A DNA stretch of 64,000 nt, from NCBI RefSeq assembly GCF_013978595.1, contig NZ_JACDTZ010000001.1, positions 1,302,001 through 1,366,000 of the forward strand, in the 5' to 3' direction. Each line of letters begins with the position of its first letter. Within the stretch, counting starts at the first letter, position 1. The notes beneath the pieces were generated by a model. That model was not told where the DNA came from and did no database searches. It saw only the letters and a list, made by a program, of their open reading frames with translations. Position numbers and translations under genes: made by a program. Of this stretch, positions 18,568 through 27,904 are shown in pieces. Source of the stretch: Corynebacterium haematomassiliense. Its GTDB lineage: Bacteria > Actinomycetota > Actinomycetes > Mycobacteriales > Mycobacteriaceae.

Positions 18568-19275
18568 CTACTGGCGCGGGGTGCGCAGCACGTAGCCGAC
18601 GCCGCGGACGGTGTGGATCAGCTGCACGTCGCCGGTGTCGACCTTGCGGCGCAGATACGAGATGTAGGACTCGACCACGTTGCCGTCGCCGCCGAAGTCG
18701 TAGTGCCACACGTTGTCCAGGATCTTCGCCTTGGACACCACGACCTCAGCGTTGAGCATGAGGTAGCGCAGCAGGTTGAACTCGGTGGGCGACAGTTCCA
18801 CGATCTCGCCGGCCTTGGTCACCTCGTGGGTGTCGTCGTTGAGCGTCAGGTCCGCGTAGCGCAGGGTGGTGTCTTCGTTGGCGTCCTCGCTGACGTTGCC
18901 GCGGCGCAGGATCACGCGCAGGCGGGTGATCACCTCTTCGAGGGAAAACGGCTTGGTCACGTAGTCGTCCGCGCCGATGGTCAGGCCGTGGATGCGGTCT
19001 TCCACCGCGTCCTTGGCGGTGAGGAACAGCACCGGCGCGTCCAAGCCTTCGGCGCGCAGCTTGCTCAGCAGCTCGAAGCCGTCCATCTCCGGCATCATCA
19101 CGTCGAGGATGTAGGCGTCCGGCTTCCAGGAATGCGCGAGTTCGATGGCTGCGGGACCGGAGTTTGCGGTCTCCACCTCGAACCCTTGGAACTTCAGGGA
19201 AACAGTCAACAGTTCCACAATGTTCGGTTCGTCGTCTACGACGAGCACCTTCAGGTTCTGCGAGTTGTCTGCCAT
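18568..19275 (-). CDS. phoR: OmpR/PhoB-family response regulator, probably PhoR-like
   Basis: 235 aa from ATG 19275; a GTG nine bases upstream is too close to GGAAAG to be preferred. The receiver domain has the acidic pair VVDDE, phospho-acceptor Asp58 in ILDVMMPEMDG, Thr in FLTAKD and Lys in YVTKPF. The winged-helix domain ends YISYLRRKVDTGDVQLIHTVRGVGYVLR. It binds DNA after phosphorylation by the downstream kinase. Synteny suggests control of phosphate-starvation genes, as for PhoR of C. glutamicum. It is transcribed before the kinase with a four-base gap. Confidence 0.88.
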   Translation of the reverse strand: MADNSQNLKVLVVDDEPNIVELLTVSLKFQGFEVETANSGPAAIELAHSWKPDAYILDVMMPEMDGFELLSKLRAEGLDAPVLFLTAKDAVEDRIHGLTIGADDYVTKPFSLEEVITRLRVILRRGNVSEDANEDTTLRYADLTLNDDTHEVTKAGEIVELSPTEFNLLRYLMLNAEVVVSKAKILDNVWHYDFGGDGNVVESYISYLRRKVDTGDVQLIHTVRGVGYVLRTPRQ

Positions 19276-19429
19276 GTCAATCACTTTCCGTTTCGTCGCA
19301 ATTTCTGCGTTGCTAACAAGATAGAGCGATTAAACCGCACAAGTCTGCACGTTTCCTGTACGTCCACTGAATGGCTCTCGCGGACTTCCCCCGAAATGGC
19401 TCCCCGACAACAAGCCCCACAAAAAGAAT

Positions 19430-19505
19430 TGGAGCTGGAGACGGGACTTGAACCCGCAACCTACGGTTTACAAGACCGTTGCGCTACCAATTGCGCCACT
19501 CCAGC
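19430..19505 (-). tRNA. tRNA-Thr (anticodon TGT)
   Basis: A 76-base cloverleaf on the minus strand. The acceptor GCTGGAG pairs with CTCCAGC, the discriminator is T and CCA is encoded. The anticodon arm ACGGT-CTTGTAA-ACCGT places TGT at positions 34-36, reading ACA threonine codons. The T-arm GCGGGTTCAAGTCCCGT is standard. It lies alone between the response regulator and thrE. Confidence 0.96.
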
Positions 19506-19571
19506 AGTGCAGCAAAATCTTACACACGCCCCGCACCTGCGACACAACTGCCCAACCGATAGTGTGAGCGT

Positions 19572-21026
19572 GTGGCAGAAGGTAACTCATTGTGGGAGAG
19601 GATCTCCGGCTCGCGGCAGCGCGTGGCAACGATTGACGAGGCCCGCACGTCCCCGCCGCCGTCCGTCCTCGCGCCCATTAACTTGGCAGATCCCGCCGAG
19701 GTCGCGGCGGTGATGAACATCGCTGCGCGCATCGGGGAGATCCTCATCGCGAACGCGACGACCTCCGCGGATGCGGCGAAGCAGATCCACACGGTGTGTT
19801 CCTCCTACGGCCTGCACTACGTGCATGTTTCGATCACGGTGAACACGATCACGCTCAACACGATCATCGGCGTGGATCAGCGCACCCCGGTGAATGTGTT
19901 CCGCGTGGTCACGATGATCAGCGAGAACTACCACAAGCTGCAGGAAGTCGACCGCCTGATCCGCTCGATCCGATCCGGCGCGACCCCGCCGGAGATGGCG
20001 GAGCGGATCCTCAACGACATCGACACCTCCCCGATCCCCCACCGCAACACCCGCAACCTCGCTGGCTGGACGGTGATGGGGTTCTTCGTGGCCATGCTGT
20101 TGGGCGGGGACCTGCTGATGATGACGGTCGGTGGCCTAACGGCCTTCCTCATCATGGGCTTCAACAAGCTGCTCTCGCGCGGCGGCCTGCCCGCGTTTTT
20201 CCATAACGTCATCGGCGGTTTCCTCGCCACGGTCCCGGCCGCAATCACCTACGACTTCTCGGCGTCGATCGGACACACAATTGTGCCCAGCCAGCTCATC
20301 GCGACGGGCATCATCGTGCTACTCGCGGGTCTGACGCTTGTGCAATCGCTTCTCGACGGCGTCACCGGCTCGCCCTTAAACGCCTCCGCCCGCTTCTTCT
20401 CCGCCATGCTGAACACCGGCGGCATCGTGGCCGGCGTGGCCGGCGGCGTGGCGGTCTCGGAGATGGTGGGCATGCCCCTGCCGCCGATCGAGCTTCTCCC
20501 CGGCAGCGCTGCGTATTCGAACGCGCTGCTCACCGTGGTCGGCGGCGGGATGGCCGCGGCAGCCTTTGCCGTGTGCTGTTTCGCGGAGCGCGCCGCGATC
20601 ATGCTTTCCTTTGTCACCGCCGCGCTTGGCTCCGCCTGCTACTACATCCTGCTCGCCCCGCTGGGCCTGGGCAGGCTATCCGCGACCGCGGCGTGTGCGA
20701 TCGTGGTGGGCCTCGTCGGCGGCCTGATTTCCCGCCGGTTCCTGATCAACCCTGTAATCACGGCCGTGGCAGGCGTGACCCCGTTTCTGCCAGGCTCGTG
20801 GATTTACCGCGGCATGTACGCATTGATGAACGAGCAGATGCTGCTGGGCATGATGAACTTGTTCACCGCCATCGGCACCTGCATGGCTTTGGCCGCGGGT
20901 GTGGTGTTCGGCGAGTGGGTCGCCCGCCGCATCCGCCGGCCACAGCTGTATGTGCCGTACCAAGCGTTCAAACGCGCTGGCCGCTTCACGTTCGAGCAGC
21001 TGCTCAGGGTGCGGCGACGCAGATAA
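19572..21026 (+). CDS. thrE: Threonine/serine exporter ThrE
   Basis: 484 aa, close to the 489 aa C. glutamicum ThrE. The hydrophilic N-terminal half (to about 155) is the hydrolase-like domain typical of the family, and the rest holds about ten hydrophobic helices. Family-like stretches include IGEILIANATTSADAAKQIHTVCSSYGL and the membrane FFSAMLNTGGIVAGVAGG. It exports threonine and serine using the proton gradient. The start is GTG at 19572. Position next to otsA is conserved. Confidence 0.93.
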   Translation: MAEGNSLWERISGSRQRVATIDEARTSPPPSVLAPINLADPAEVAAVMNIAARIGEILIANATTSADAAKQIHTVCSSYGLHYVHVSITVNTITLNTIIGVDQRTPVNVFRVVTMISENYHKLQEVDRLIRSIRSGATPPEMAERILNDIDTSPIPHRNTRNLAGWTVMGFFVAMLLGGDLLMMTVGGLTAFLIMGFNKLLSRGGLPAFFHNVIGGFLATVPAAITYDFSASIGHTIVPSQLIATGIIVLLAGLTLVQSLLDGVTGSPLNASARFFSAMLNTGGIVAGVAGGVAVSEMVGMPLPPIELLPGSAAYSNALLTVVGGGMAAAAFAVCCFAERAAIMLSFVTAALGSACYYILLAPLGLGRLSATAACAIVVGLVGGLISRRFLINPVITAVAGVTPFLPGSWIYRGMYALMNEQMLLGMMNLFTAIGTCMALAAGVVFGEWVARRIRRPQLYVPYQAFKRAGRFTFEQLLRVRRRR

Positions 21027-21079
21027 GTTCATCGCGTAGGATGAAAACCCTTGACGCCTGATGCTAGGAGGAGACCGTA

Positions 21080-21430
21080 GTGCCACCCAAGATCACTGAT
21101 TCGCGCCCTACCGCCGAGGCGATGCACGCTGTTGAGGAGCAGACGGCTTCGGGTGCCCGTCGGATCGTGGCAACCTACGCCGAAGATTTCCTGGACGGCG
21201 TAACGCTGATGTCCATGCTGGGGGTTGCCCCGAAGGGCTTCGTGTACAAGCGGTACGTCGAGGAGCTCGAGCAGGAGGCCGAGGAGGAGGCACCGAAGAA
21301 GGCCACCAAGAAGAAGGCAACCAAAAAGAAGGCCACCAAGAAAAAGTCGACCAAGAAGGCTTCCAAGAAGAAGGCGACGAAGAAGAAGGCCACCAAGAAG
21401 TCGACGAAGAAGACTGCCAAGAAGGCCTAG
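21080..21430 (+). CDS. Small protein with a histone H1-like lysine-rich tail
   Basis: 116 aa from GTG 21080, preceded by AGGAGGAG at 21066-21073. The N-terminal 65 residues (MPPKITDSRPTAEAMHAVEE...) are globular and mildly acidic. The last 50 are almost wholly Lys, Thr, Ala and Ser in KKATKKKATKKK-type repeats, like the AKKA tails of actinobacterial nucleoid proteins. Nonspecific DNA binding is likely but unproven. It abuts otsA (stop 21430, ATG 21431), so the two are translated from one mRNA. Confidence 0.8.
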   Translation: MPPKITDSRPTAEAMHAVEEQTASGARRIVATYAEDFLDGVTLMSMLGVAPKGFVYKRYVEELEQEAEEEAPKKATKKKATKKKATKKKSTKKASKKKATKKKATKKSTKKTAKKA

Positions 21431-22708
21431 ATGGGGGACAACGAGTTCGTCGTCGTGGCGAACCGCCTGCCGGTGGACAAGGTGGGAGACCACTACGAAG
21501 TCTCCCCGGGTGGCCTCGTCGCCGCCCTCGCCCCGGTGTTGCGTGCCCGCGAGGGTTGCTGGGTGGGGTGGCCCGGCAACATCGGGGAAAAGCTTGAGCC
21601 GTTCGAGTTCGGCGGCATTTCCCTCTTGCCGGTCGCACTCGACCAGGACGATTTCGAGGGCTTCTACGAGGGCTTCTCCAACTCCACGCTCTGGCCGCTC
21701 TACCACGACCTGATCGTCCAGCCGGAGTACAACCAGGCCTGGTGGGACCGTTACGTCGAGGTGAACCGCAAGTTTGCGGAGGCGACCGCGAAGGCCGCCG
21801 CCGAAAACGCCACGGTGTGGGTGCAGGACTACCAGCTGCAGCTCGTGCCGGGGATGCTCAAAGCAATCCGCTCCGACGTGACCGTCGGTTTTTTCCTGCA
21901 CATCCCCTTCCCCGCCCCGGCGTTGTTCCAGCAGTTGCCGTGGCGCGACGAGATCCTCGAGGGGTTGAAAGGCTGCGACCTGATCGGCTTTCAGCGCCAC
22001 ACCGACGAGGACAACTTCCGTCTGCTCACCGACGACATCCGCACCGGCACCTTCCCCATTTCCATCGATTCGGGGGAGATCGCAACCGCCACAAACGAGC
22101 AGGTCGAGACGCTGCGAAACGCCGTCGGCAACCCGAAGCACCTCCTTCTTGGCGTGGACCGCCTGGATTACACGAAGGGCATCCTGCAGCGCCTGCTGGC
22201 CATCGAGTCGCTGCTGGAGGAAGACAAGCTCTCCGACATCGCTTTTATCCAGATCGCGACCCCGTCGCGCGAGCGTATCGAGCACTACCGCACCACCCGC
22301 AAGGAGGTCGAGGAGGCCATCGGGCGCATCAACGGCCGCTTCGGCGAGGTGGGCCGTCCGGTCGTGCATTATGTGCACCGCAGCGTCCCGAAGGAGCAGC
22401 TGGGCACCTTTTACGCGGCCGCGGACATCATGCTGGTCACCCCGTTCAAGGACGGCATGAATCTGGTGGCGAAGGAGTATGTGGCGGCCCACCCGGACGC
22501 GGACGGCGCGTTGGTGCTCTCCGAGTTCGCGGGCGCCGCCGTGGAGCTCAACCGGGCGTATTTGTGCAACCCGTTCGACCTGGAGTCCATCAAGGAGGCG
22601 ATCCTCGCGGCCACCGACCCGGATCCGGCGCGCATGCGCCACATGCACAACTGGGTGATGGAGCACGATGTGGCCGCGTGGGCGAAATCTTTCCTGGAGG
22701 AGCTGTGA
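21431..22708 (+). CDS. otsA: Trehalose-6-phosphate synthase
   Basis: 425 aa GT20 glycosyltransferase that makes trehalose-6-phosphate from a nucleotide-glucose and glucose-6-phosphate. Marks seen: VVANRLPVD, GWPGNIGEK, NDYxLH-like VQDYQLQLVPGML, FFLHIPFPAP, VDRLDYTKGI and VTPFKDGMNLVAKEYVA. It is shorter than the 470-490 aa of many OtsA proteins but has the complete core. It lies in an operon with a lipoprotein (GTGA overlap at 22705) and otsB. Trehalose feeds osmoprotection and trehalose mycolates in the envelope. Confidence 0.95.
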   Translation: MGDNEFVVVANRLPVDKVGDHYEVSPGGLVAALAPVLRAREGCWVGWPGNIGEKLEPFEFGGISLLPVALDQDDFEGFYEGFSNSTLWPLYHDLIVQPEYNQAWWDRYVEVNRKFAEATAKAAAENATVWVQDYQLQLVPGMLKAIRSDVTVGFFLHIPFPAPALFQQLPWRDEILEGLKGCDLIGFQRHTDEDNFRLLTDDIRTGTFPISIDSGEIATATNEQVETLRNAVGNPKHLLLGVDRLDYTKGILQRLLAIESLLEEDKLSDIAFIQIATPSRERIEHYRTTRKEVEEAIGRINGRFGEVGRPVVHYVHRSVPKEQLGTFYAAADIMLVTPFKDGMNLVAKEYVAAHPDADGALVLSEFAGAAVELNRAYLCNPFDLESIKEAILAATDPDPARMRHMHNWVMEHDVAAWAKSFLEEL

Positions 22709-23088
22709 AGCGCGCTCTAACAATCCTGCCGCTATTCGCCCTGGCCGCCTGCGCGCCCGCCCCCACGTGGCAGGTTGTCTCGCTGCGCACCAGCGAAGAC
22801 CAGCCCGCCACTGAGACCTCCGTTGCGCGCCTGCGTATCGACGGCCAAAGGTTCACCGGCACCACCGGCTGCTCTGACGTGTCCGGCTCGTTCGAGGGCG
22901 AAGACACCATCACGCTGACCGACCTCACGCTCAGCGACCCGGGCGATTGCTCCGGCTGGGCCCGCCACACCCACGACCAGCTCGCTCATCTCCTCACCGA
23001 AAGCAAATCCTTCCAGGTCTCCCGCCCCGCAGACTTCGAGATGATCCTCGTAGCAGAATCCGGCGAAACGATAAGGCTGATGCGATGA
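22705..23088 (+). CDS. META/HslJ-like lipoprotein between otsA and otsB
   Basis: 127 aa from GTG 22705, overlapping the otsA stop. MKRALTILPLFALAACAPAP is a lipoprotein signal with lipobox LAAC. The mature domain contains RIDGQRFTGTTGCSDVSGSFE followed by ITLTDLTLSDPGDCSG, resembling the GTTGCN-SGSY core of META/HslJ domains. The function is unknown. It overlaps otsB by four bases (23085-23088), so it is embedded in the trehalose operon, as in C. glutamicum. Confidence 0.82.
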   Translation: MKRALTILPLFALAACAPAPTWQVVSLRTSEDQPATETSVARLRIDGQRFTGTTGCSDVSGSFEGEDTITLTDLTLSDPGDCSGWARHTHDQLAHLLTESKSFQVSRPADFEMILVAESGETIRLMR

Positions 23089-23780
23089 GGCTCCTCGTCT
23101 GCCTGGATTTCGACGGCACCCTCGCCGAGCTCAACCCGGACCCGTACGCGGTCCGCATCCACCCACAATCAGAGGCCGCCATCCGCCGCCTCGCCGCCAT
23201 CCGCGACACCGAAGTGGCCATCCTCACCGGTCGCCACATTGCGGGCATCAAGCAGGTCCTTCCGGCGGACCTCCCAGTAACAATCATCGGCTCCCACGGC
23301 GCGGAGCCGGGGCCACAACTCGAAGACCAAGACCGCGCCTACCTCGACCACATCGAACACCAGCTCAACGCCCTCGCCACCGACGGCGCCTACGTGGAGG
23401 TCAAGCCGTACCAGCGCGTCCTCCACGTGGCGAAGGTACAAAACCCAACCGCAGCCAAAGCCATCCTCGCCGCCGCGAACGCCATCGACACGCAAGGCCG
23501 GCCGAAAACCCAGGGCCACAACGTGGTGGAGTTTTCCGCGGTGGAGATCACCAAGGGCACCTGGCTCAACGCCTACAAGCAAGCGTTCGACCGCACCATT
23601 TTCGCCGGCGACGACGACACGGACGAGCACGCGATGGCGGTGCTCGAGGAACACGACCTCGGCATCAAGGTTGGAACAAAGCCATCGCGGGCCACCCGCC
23701 GAGTCCCAAATGTCGACGCCATGGCACAATTGCTCACCCAACTCGCCGACGAAAGGGAAGCATGGAGCGCCACGCGCTAG
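23085..23780 (+). CDS. otsB: Trehalose-6-phosphate phosphatase
   Basis: 231 aa HAD-superfamily phosphatase converting trehalose-6-phosphate to trehalose. Motif I is LDFDGTLA (Asp8/Asp10), motif II ILTGR, and the C-terminal motif IFAGDDDTDEHAM supplies the Mg-binding acids. The ATG overlaps the upstream lipoprotein stop as ATGA. Its 3' end overlaps the next gene by 19 bases in another frame, a dense arrangement suggesting a five-gene operon from 21080 to 24529. Confidence 0.95.
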   Translation: MRLLVCLDFDGTLAELNPDPYAVRIHPQSEAAIRRLAAIRDTEVAILTGRHIAGIKQVLPADLPVTIIGSHGAEPGPQLEDQDRAYLDHIEHQLNALATDGAYVEVKPYQRVLHVAKVQNPTAAKAILAAANAIDTQGRPKTQGHNVVEFSAVEITKGTWLNAYKQAFDRTIFAGDDDTDEHAMAVLEEHDLGIKVGTKPSRATRRVPNVDAMAQLLTQLADEREAWSATR

Positions 23781-24529
23781 TCCACCAGGGCCACGAGCGC
23801 CGCTGGATTGAAATCCCGGGGAACGCCGACGCCCTCCTTCTGGTTCTCCACGGCTCGTTGCAGTCCAGCAATGTGATGCGCAACTTCACCGACCGCACCT
23901 TCGAGGGCCTCGGCCCCACCGTGGTCTACCCGGACGGCATCAAGCACCACTTCAACGACCTGCGGGCGGGCTTCAACGAGGACGCGCGCCGCATGCGCAT
24001 CGACGACGTCGGCTTCCTCACCCAGGTCGTCGAACACTACGGCCTGCCCACCATCGGTTGCGGCTTCTCCAACGGCGGGCAGATGATCATGCGCCTGCTT
24101 TTCGACGCCCCAGGCCTGCTCACCGGCGCAGCCACATTCGGCGCGTCGATGCCCACCGAAGACAACTCCCTGACCACCGCCGACAACTACCAGCCGACGC
24201 AACTCCTGGCCGTGCAGGGAACAAAAGACAAGCTCGTGCCTTACGACGGCGGCATGGCCGGCATCGGCGGCAACAACCGAGGACCCACAAGATCCGCCAC
24301 AAACTCCGCCGAGTTCTTTGCGGAGCTGAACGGGTGCGTCGGCCACGAGACGTCGATAAGCGAGAAGCTCCGCGTCGACGATTGGGCCGGCGAGCACCCG
24401 GTCCGCCTCGTCTCCCTCGAAGGCGCCGGGCACATGGTGCCGGTAAACAAGGACCTCGACCCGCGCCTGGGCCACAACCCGAAGTCCCCTACCGGCGGGG
24501 AGCTTATCCGCGAGTTCTTCTTTGCCTAG
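23762..24529 (+). CDS. Alpha/beta-hydrolase, PHB-depolymerase/LpqC-type esterase
   Basis: 255 aa. [20 protein letters not shown] is the oxyanion region, [12 protein letters not shown] the nucleophile elbow, [14 protein letters not shown] the probable Asp and GAGHMVPV the His. This layout is that of polyhydroxybutyrate depolymerase-family esterases (LpqC-like). No signal peptide is seen, so it is likely cytosolic and the substrate is unclear. It starts inside the end of otsB and its 3' end overlaps rlmB (convergent) by 26 bases. Confidence 0.83.
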   Translation: MERHALVHQGHERRWIEIPGNADALLLVLHGSLQSSNVMRNFTDRTFEGLGPTVVYPDGIKHHFNDLRAGFNEDARRMRIDDVGFLTQVVEHYGLPTIGCGFSNGGQMIMRLLFDAPGLLTGAATFGASMPTEDNSLTTADNYQPTQLLAVQGTKDKLVPYDGGMAGIGGNNRGPTRSATNSAEFFAELNGCVGHETSISEKLRVDDWAGEHPVRLVSLEGAGHMVPVNKDLDPRLGHNPKSPTGGELIREFFFA

Positions 24530-25436
24530 CAAACTCGCTTAGCACCACGCCCGCCGCGACGGAGGCGTTGAGGGATTCCACCCAGTCCTCCATGGGCACG
24601 GACATGATGACGTCGCAGTTTTCGCGCACCAGGCGCGAGATGCCCTTGCCTTCGGAACCGACGACGATGACCACGTTGTCGGCTGCCTGGTCGAAGGTGT
24701 CCAGGGTGTGCTCGCCGCCCGCATCCAAGCCGACCACGGTGTAGCCGTTGTCCTTGAACTGCTTGACGGTACGGGTCACGTTGGTCACCCGTGCCACGGG
24801 CAGGCGCGCCGCGGTGCCTGCGGAGGTCCTCCACGCCACGCCGGTGACCTGCGCCGAGCGGCGCTCCGGGATGATCACGCCGTTTCCCCCGAACGCCGCG
24901 GTCGAGCGAATCACGGCGCCAAGGTTGCGCGGATCCGTGATGTTGTCGAGCACCACGAACATGCCGGGTCCGTCCACGGACTCGAGCAGATCGTCAAAGT
25001 CCGCGTACTTGTACGGCTGGATCTTCAGGCCGATGCCCTGGTGCATGCCGTTGCCGGTCATCGCGTCGAGCTGCTGGCGCGGCACCTCGTGCACCGGGAT
25101 GCCCTTGGAGTTGGCCATCCCGACGGCCTCGCTGAGCCGCTCGTCGTGGCCGGTGCCAGCGACCACGTACAGCGCCTCCGCCGGCACCTTCGCCTTCAGG
25201 CACTCCACCACCGGGTTGCGGCCGACCACCATGTCGGCGACTTCCCTATCGTGGCGTCCCTGCGCGCGGCGCTGGCGGTCGAGCTTGCGCTTGTGGGCGG
25301 CGTGGTAGACGCGGTCCTCCGCCTTCGGGGTCGCACCCTTGCCGCGCAGCCCGCGGCGGCGCTGTCCGCCGGAGCCCTTCGTGGGGCCCTTCTTGTTCTT
25401 CTTCTGCTTGTCGGGCCGCTCGTACGGTTTCGCCAT
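24504..25436 (-). CDS. rlmB: 23S rRNA (guanosine-2'-O-)-methyltransferase, TrmH/SpoU family
   Basis: 310 aa. A long basic N-terminal extension (residues 1-65, rich in Lys/Arg/Gly) precedes the substrate-binding domain ([13 protein letters not shown]) and the SPOUT domain with motif 1 [22 protein letters not shown], motif 2 [21 protein letters not shown] and motif 3 [23 protein letters not shown]. Such enzymes use AdoMet to methylate a ribose in 23S rRNA. It lies 3 bases after cysS in the conserved cysS-rlmB pair. Confidence 0.93.
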   Translation of the reverse strand: MAKPYERPDKQKKNKKGPTKGSGGQRRRGLRGKGATPKAEDRVYHAAHKRKLDRQRRAQGRHDREVADMVVGRNPVVECLKAKVPAEALYVVAGTGHDERLSEAVGMANSKGIPVHEVPRQQLDAMTGNGMHQGIGLKIQPYKYADFDDLLESVDGPGMFVVLDNITDPRNLGAVIRSTAAFGGNGVIIPERRSAQVTGVAWRTSAGTAARLPVARVTNVTRTVKQFKDNGYTVVGLDAGGEHTLDTFDQAADNVVIVVGSEGKGISRLVRENCDVIMSVPMEDWVESLNASVAAGVVLSEFARQRRTRG

Positions 25437-25439
25437 GAT

Positions 25440-26765
25440 CTACTCCTTCACCTGCCACTGCGGCCCGTCGGCCGTGTCGGTCACCTCGATGCCGGCCGCG
25501 GCCAGCCTGTCGCGCACCTCGTCGGCAGTCGCCCAGTCCTTCTCCGCGCGGGCGACCGCGCGCCGCTCCAGCTCGGCGCGCACCAGCACATCGAGCGCGT
25601 TGCTATTGCTTGTCGACGACGGCCACGCCCCCGGATCCACACCCAACACCGCTGCCATCGCACGCACCTGAGCTGCGATAGGCGCGGGATCAGAAGATTT
25701 ATTGCCCTCGCGCACCATGTTGTGGATCTCGGCGAGCGCCTTGGGCACCGAGAAGTCGTCGTTGAGTGCCTCGGCGAACCCGTCGGTCCAGGTTGTGGGC
25801 TCGGGCATGCCGGCGCGTTTGACGAATTCCTCGATGCGCCGGTAGCCGGCCGCCGCCTCCTGCAGCGCCTCCGGCGAGTACTCGAGCACGCTGCGGTAGT
25901 GCGCGGAGCCCAGGTAGTAGCGCAGCTCCACCGGGCGAACCTGCTCGAGCATCGCGTCGATGGACAGCACGTTGCCCAAGCTCTTCGACATCTTCTCGCC
26001 CGCCATGGTCACCCAGTGGTTGTGCATCCAGAAGCGGGCGAACCCATCGCCGGCCGCATGCGACTGCGCCTGCTCGTTTTCGTGGTGCGGGAATTGCAGG
26101 TCCAGCCCGCCACCGTGGATGTCGAACTCGGAACCGAGGTACCACGTGGACATCGCGGAGCACTCGAGGTGCCAGCCGGGGCGGCCCGGGCCCCACGGGG
26201 TGGGCCAGCTCGGCTCGCCCGGTTTGGCGGCCTTCCACAGGGCGAAATCCGGGTCGTCGCCCGTCATATCCTCCAGCTTGTTGCCGGAGATCGAGCCGTA
26301 GTCCCCGCCGGCTTTCACCCAGGCGTTCACGTCGAAGTAGACGGAGCCTTCGCGGGTGTAGGCGAAGCCTGCGTCGATAAGCCGCTGCATGTAGTCGACC
26401 ATCTGGGTGACGTGCCCGGTCGCGCGCGGCTCCACGGACGGCGGCAGCACCCCGAGGGTGTCGTACGCGCGGGTGAACTCGCGCTCGTACGTGGAGACCC
26501 ACTCCCACCAGGGGCGGTTGTGCTCGCGCGCCTTGGTCAGGATTTTGTCGTCGATGTCCGTGACGTTGCGCGCGAACGCGACATCGTAGTCGTTGGCCAA
26601 AAACCAGCGGCGGACGATGTCGAACGCGACACCCGAGCGCAGGTGCCCGATGTGCGGTTTGGCCTGCGGGGTGGCACCGCACAGGTAAATCGAGACGTGG
26701 CCGGGCCTAATCGGCTCGAAGTCGCGCAGTGTGCGGGTCTTGGTGTCGAAAATGCGTTGCTTCAC
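25440..26765 (-). CDS. cysS: Cysteinyl-tRNA synthetase
   Basis: 441 aa from GTG 26765. It is a class I synthetase charging tRNA-Cys. It has the HIGH-type motif PHIGHLR, zinc ligands [15 protein letters not shown] and HHENEQAQ, and the KMSKS motif. It is shorter than the usual 460-470 aa, mainly at the N-terminus and C-terminal anticodon region, but catalytic parts are complete. In most corynebacteria ispF is the adjacent upstream gene; here three secreted-protein genes intervene. Confidence 0.95.
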   Translation of the reverse strand: MKQRIFDTKTRTLRDFEPIRPGHVSIYLCGATPQAKPHIGHLRSGVAFDIVRRWFLANDYDVAFARNVTDIDDKILTKAREHNRPWWEWVSTYEREFTRAYDTLGVLPPSVEPRATGHVTQMVDYMQRLIDAGFAYTREGSVYFDVNAWVKAGGDYGSISGNKLEDMTGDDPDFALWKAAKPGEPSWPTPWGPGRPGWHLECSAMSTWYLGSEFDIHGGGLDLQFPHHENEQAQSHAAGDGFARFWMHNHWVTMAGEKMSKSLGNVLSIDAMLEQVRPVELRYYLGSAHYRSVLEYSPEALQEAAAGYRRIEEFVKRAGMPEPTTWTDGFAEALNDDFSVPKALAEIHNMVREGNKSSDPAPIAAQVRAMAAVLGVDPGAWPSSTSNSNALDVLVRAELERRAVARAEKDWATADEVRDRLAAAGIEVTDTADGPQWQVKE

Positions 26766-26776
26766 AACACCGCAGT

Positions 26777-27334
26777 CTACAGAGACGACTCGTCCACCTT
26801 GAGCTCCGAGTAGCGCGCCTCCGGAACGCTGAACTCGTAGGGCTTACCCACCGGCTCCCAGACCTGGTCCGCGCTGCACTTCACGTCCTGCGCGTCGCCG
26901 TCGAGCATGGTGAAGCCCCACACGAGCCTGCCCTGCTTGCCGGCGTCGAGGGTGTACGGGCCGACCACCTGGTTCAGCGACCAGCTGACCTGGTGCACGT
27001 AGTTCCAGCCGTACGCACGGGAGACGTTCTTCACCAGGTCGCCCTTCGGCGTGAAGGTGCCGGAGACCTCCAGGGTCTGCACACGCTTCTCCTTCACGGT
27101 CTGCTCCACCGGCACCGGACCTTCGGTGTCGTTGCCCACGCTCGCGGCGTCGGTCTGCTTGAACCAGCGGCGGGTCGCGTCGACGTAGGTGTCGGTGAGA
27201 CCCGGGGTGGCGCAATGGCTGCCCGGGGCGAGGTCCTCGTTCCAGCGCTGCGGGAGCTCGAAATCGTAGGACTGCGCGTTGGCGGGGGCAGCAAACAGCA
27301 GCATTGCCGCCAGCGCAGGGATCACCCGTTTCAT
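26777..27334 (-). CDS. Secreted paralogue A of a three-gene array, unknown function
   Basis: 185 aa with a clear Sec signal peptide ([21 protein letters not shown]). The mature protein is predicted beta-rich. Shared with the next two upstream genes are a PVEQTV strand after an Asn/Asp-rich turn, a long alternating hydrophobic/polar stretch, then [18 protein letters not shown] and a Cys in DVKC. The first Cys is in GSHCATPG. It follows paralogue B with no gap (27334/27335) and sits 11 bases before cysS. No family was recognised; a resemblance to aerolysin/ETX-type beta proteins is only suggestive. Confidence 0.8.
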   Translation of the reverse strand: MKRVIPALAAMLLFAAPANAQSYDFELPQRWNEDLAPGSHCATPGLTDTYVDATRRWFKQTDAASVGNDTEGPVPVEQTVKEKRVQTLEVSGTFTPKGDLVKNVSRAYGWNYVHQVSWSLNQVVGPYTLDAGKQGRLVWGFTMLDGDAQDVKCSADQVWEPVGKPYEFSVPEARYSELKVDESSL

Positions 27335-27895
27335 TTACGCACCCCAGTCGATGTTGTCGCGGGTGCTCACGCGGACGTGACGCTCCTTCGGCATCGTCGC
27401 GGTGAACGTGTTGCCGGCAGCTTCCCAGGTGCCGTTTGCACCGCACACGGTCTCCTGGCCCTTGAAGTCGGAGACGATCCAGCCGGCCTGCAGCACGGCG
27501 GTCTTGCCCGGGGCGATGTTGTACGGGCCGACCTTCTCGCCGACCTCGTAGGACTGCTCGTTCGTGTAGCTGGTGGAGAAGGTGAACTGGATCAGCTTGG
27601 CCACGTCGAAGCTCAGGCCCGCGGTGACGTTCCACGTCTTGGTCTTGGTCTCGGTGATCGAGCGGGTCACGGGCAGCGGCTCGTCGTTGTAGTTGGCCAC
27701 GGTCCAGGTGCCTGCGGAACCGTCGAAGTAGCTGCGGACGATCTCCACGGTCTGGCCGCGGTCGCCCGGGTTGGCGCACTTGTCGCCGATGGTGGTCGGG
27801 TTCGTCTCGTCGTAGGTGCGCTGCGGCAGGGCGTTGGCGGCCGGGGCGAGAGCGATAACAGCGGCGGTGGTGAGCAGAGCAATGGTGCGTTTCAT
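27335..27895 (-). CDS. Secreted paralogue B of a three-gene array, unknown function
   Basis: 186 aa with a signal peptide (MKRTIALLTTAAVIALAPAANA|L). Two Cys remain after processing (DKCANPGD and ETVCGANG), as in paralogue A. The core reads PVTRSITETKTKTWNVTAG, then alternating Thr/Ser/Phe strands, YEVGEKVGPYNIAPGKTAVL and a C-terminal VCGANGTWE. The Ser/Thr-rich amphipathic hairpin followed by a Pro-Gly-Lys turn is the pattern of aerolysin-like secreted proteins, but this is inference. It is nine bases after paralogue C and directly before A. Confidence 0.8.
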   Translation of the reverse strand: MKRTIALLTTAAVIALAPAANALPQRTYDETNPTTIGDKCANPGDRGQTVEIVRSYFDGSAGTWTVANYNDEPLPVTRSITETKTKTWNVTAGLSFDVAKLIQFTFSTSYTNEQSYEVGEKVGPYNIAPGKTAVLQAGWIVSDFKGQETVCGANGTWEAAGNTFTATMPKERHVRVSTRDNIDWGA

Positions 27896-27904
27896 GGTTA
27901 TTCC

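Noticed and set aside
24708..26813. A 701-residue plus-strand open frame over rlmB and cysS
   Set aside because: It is the complement of two enzymes with complete catalytic motifs.
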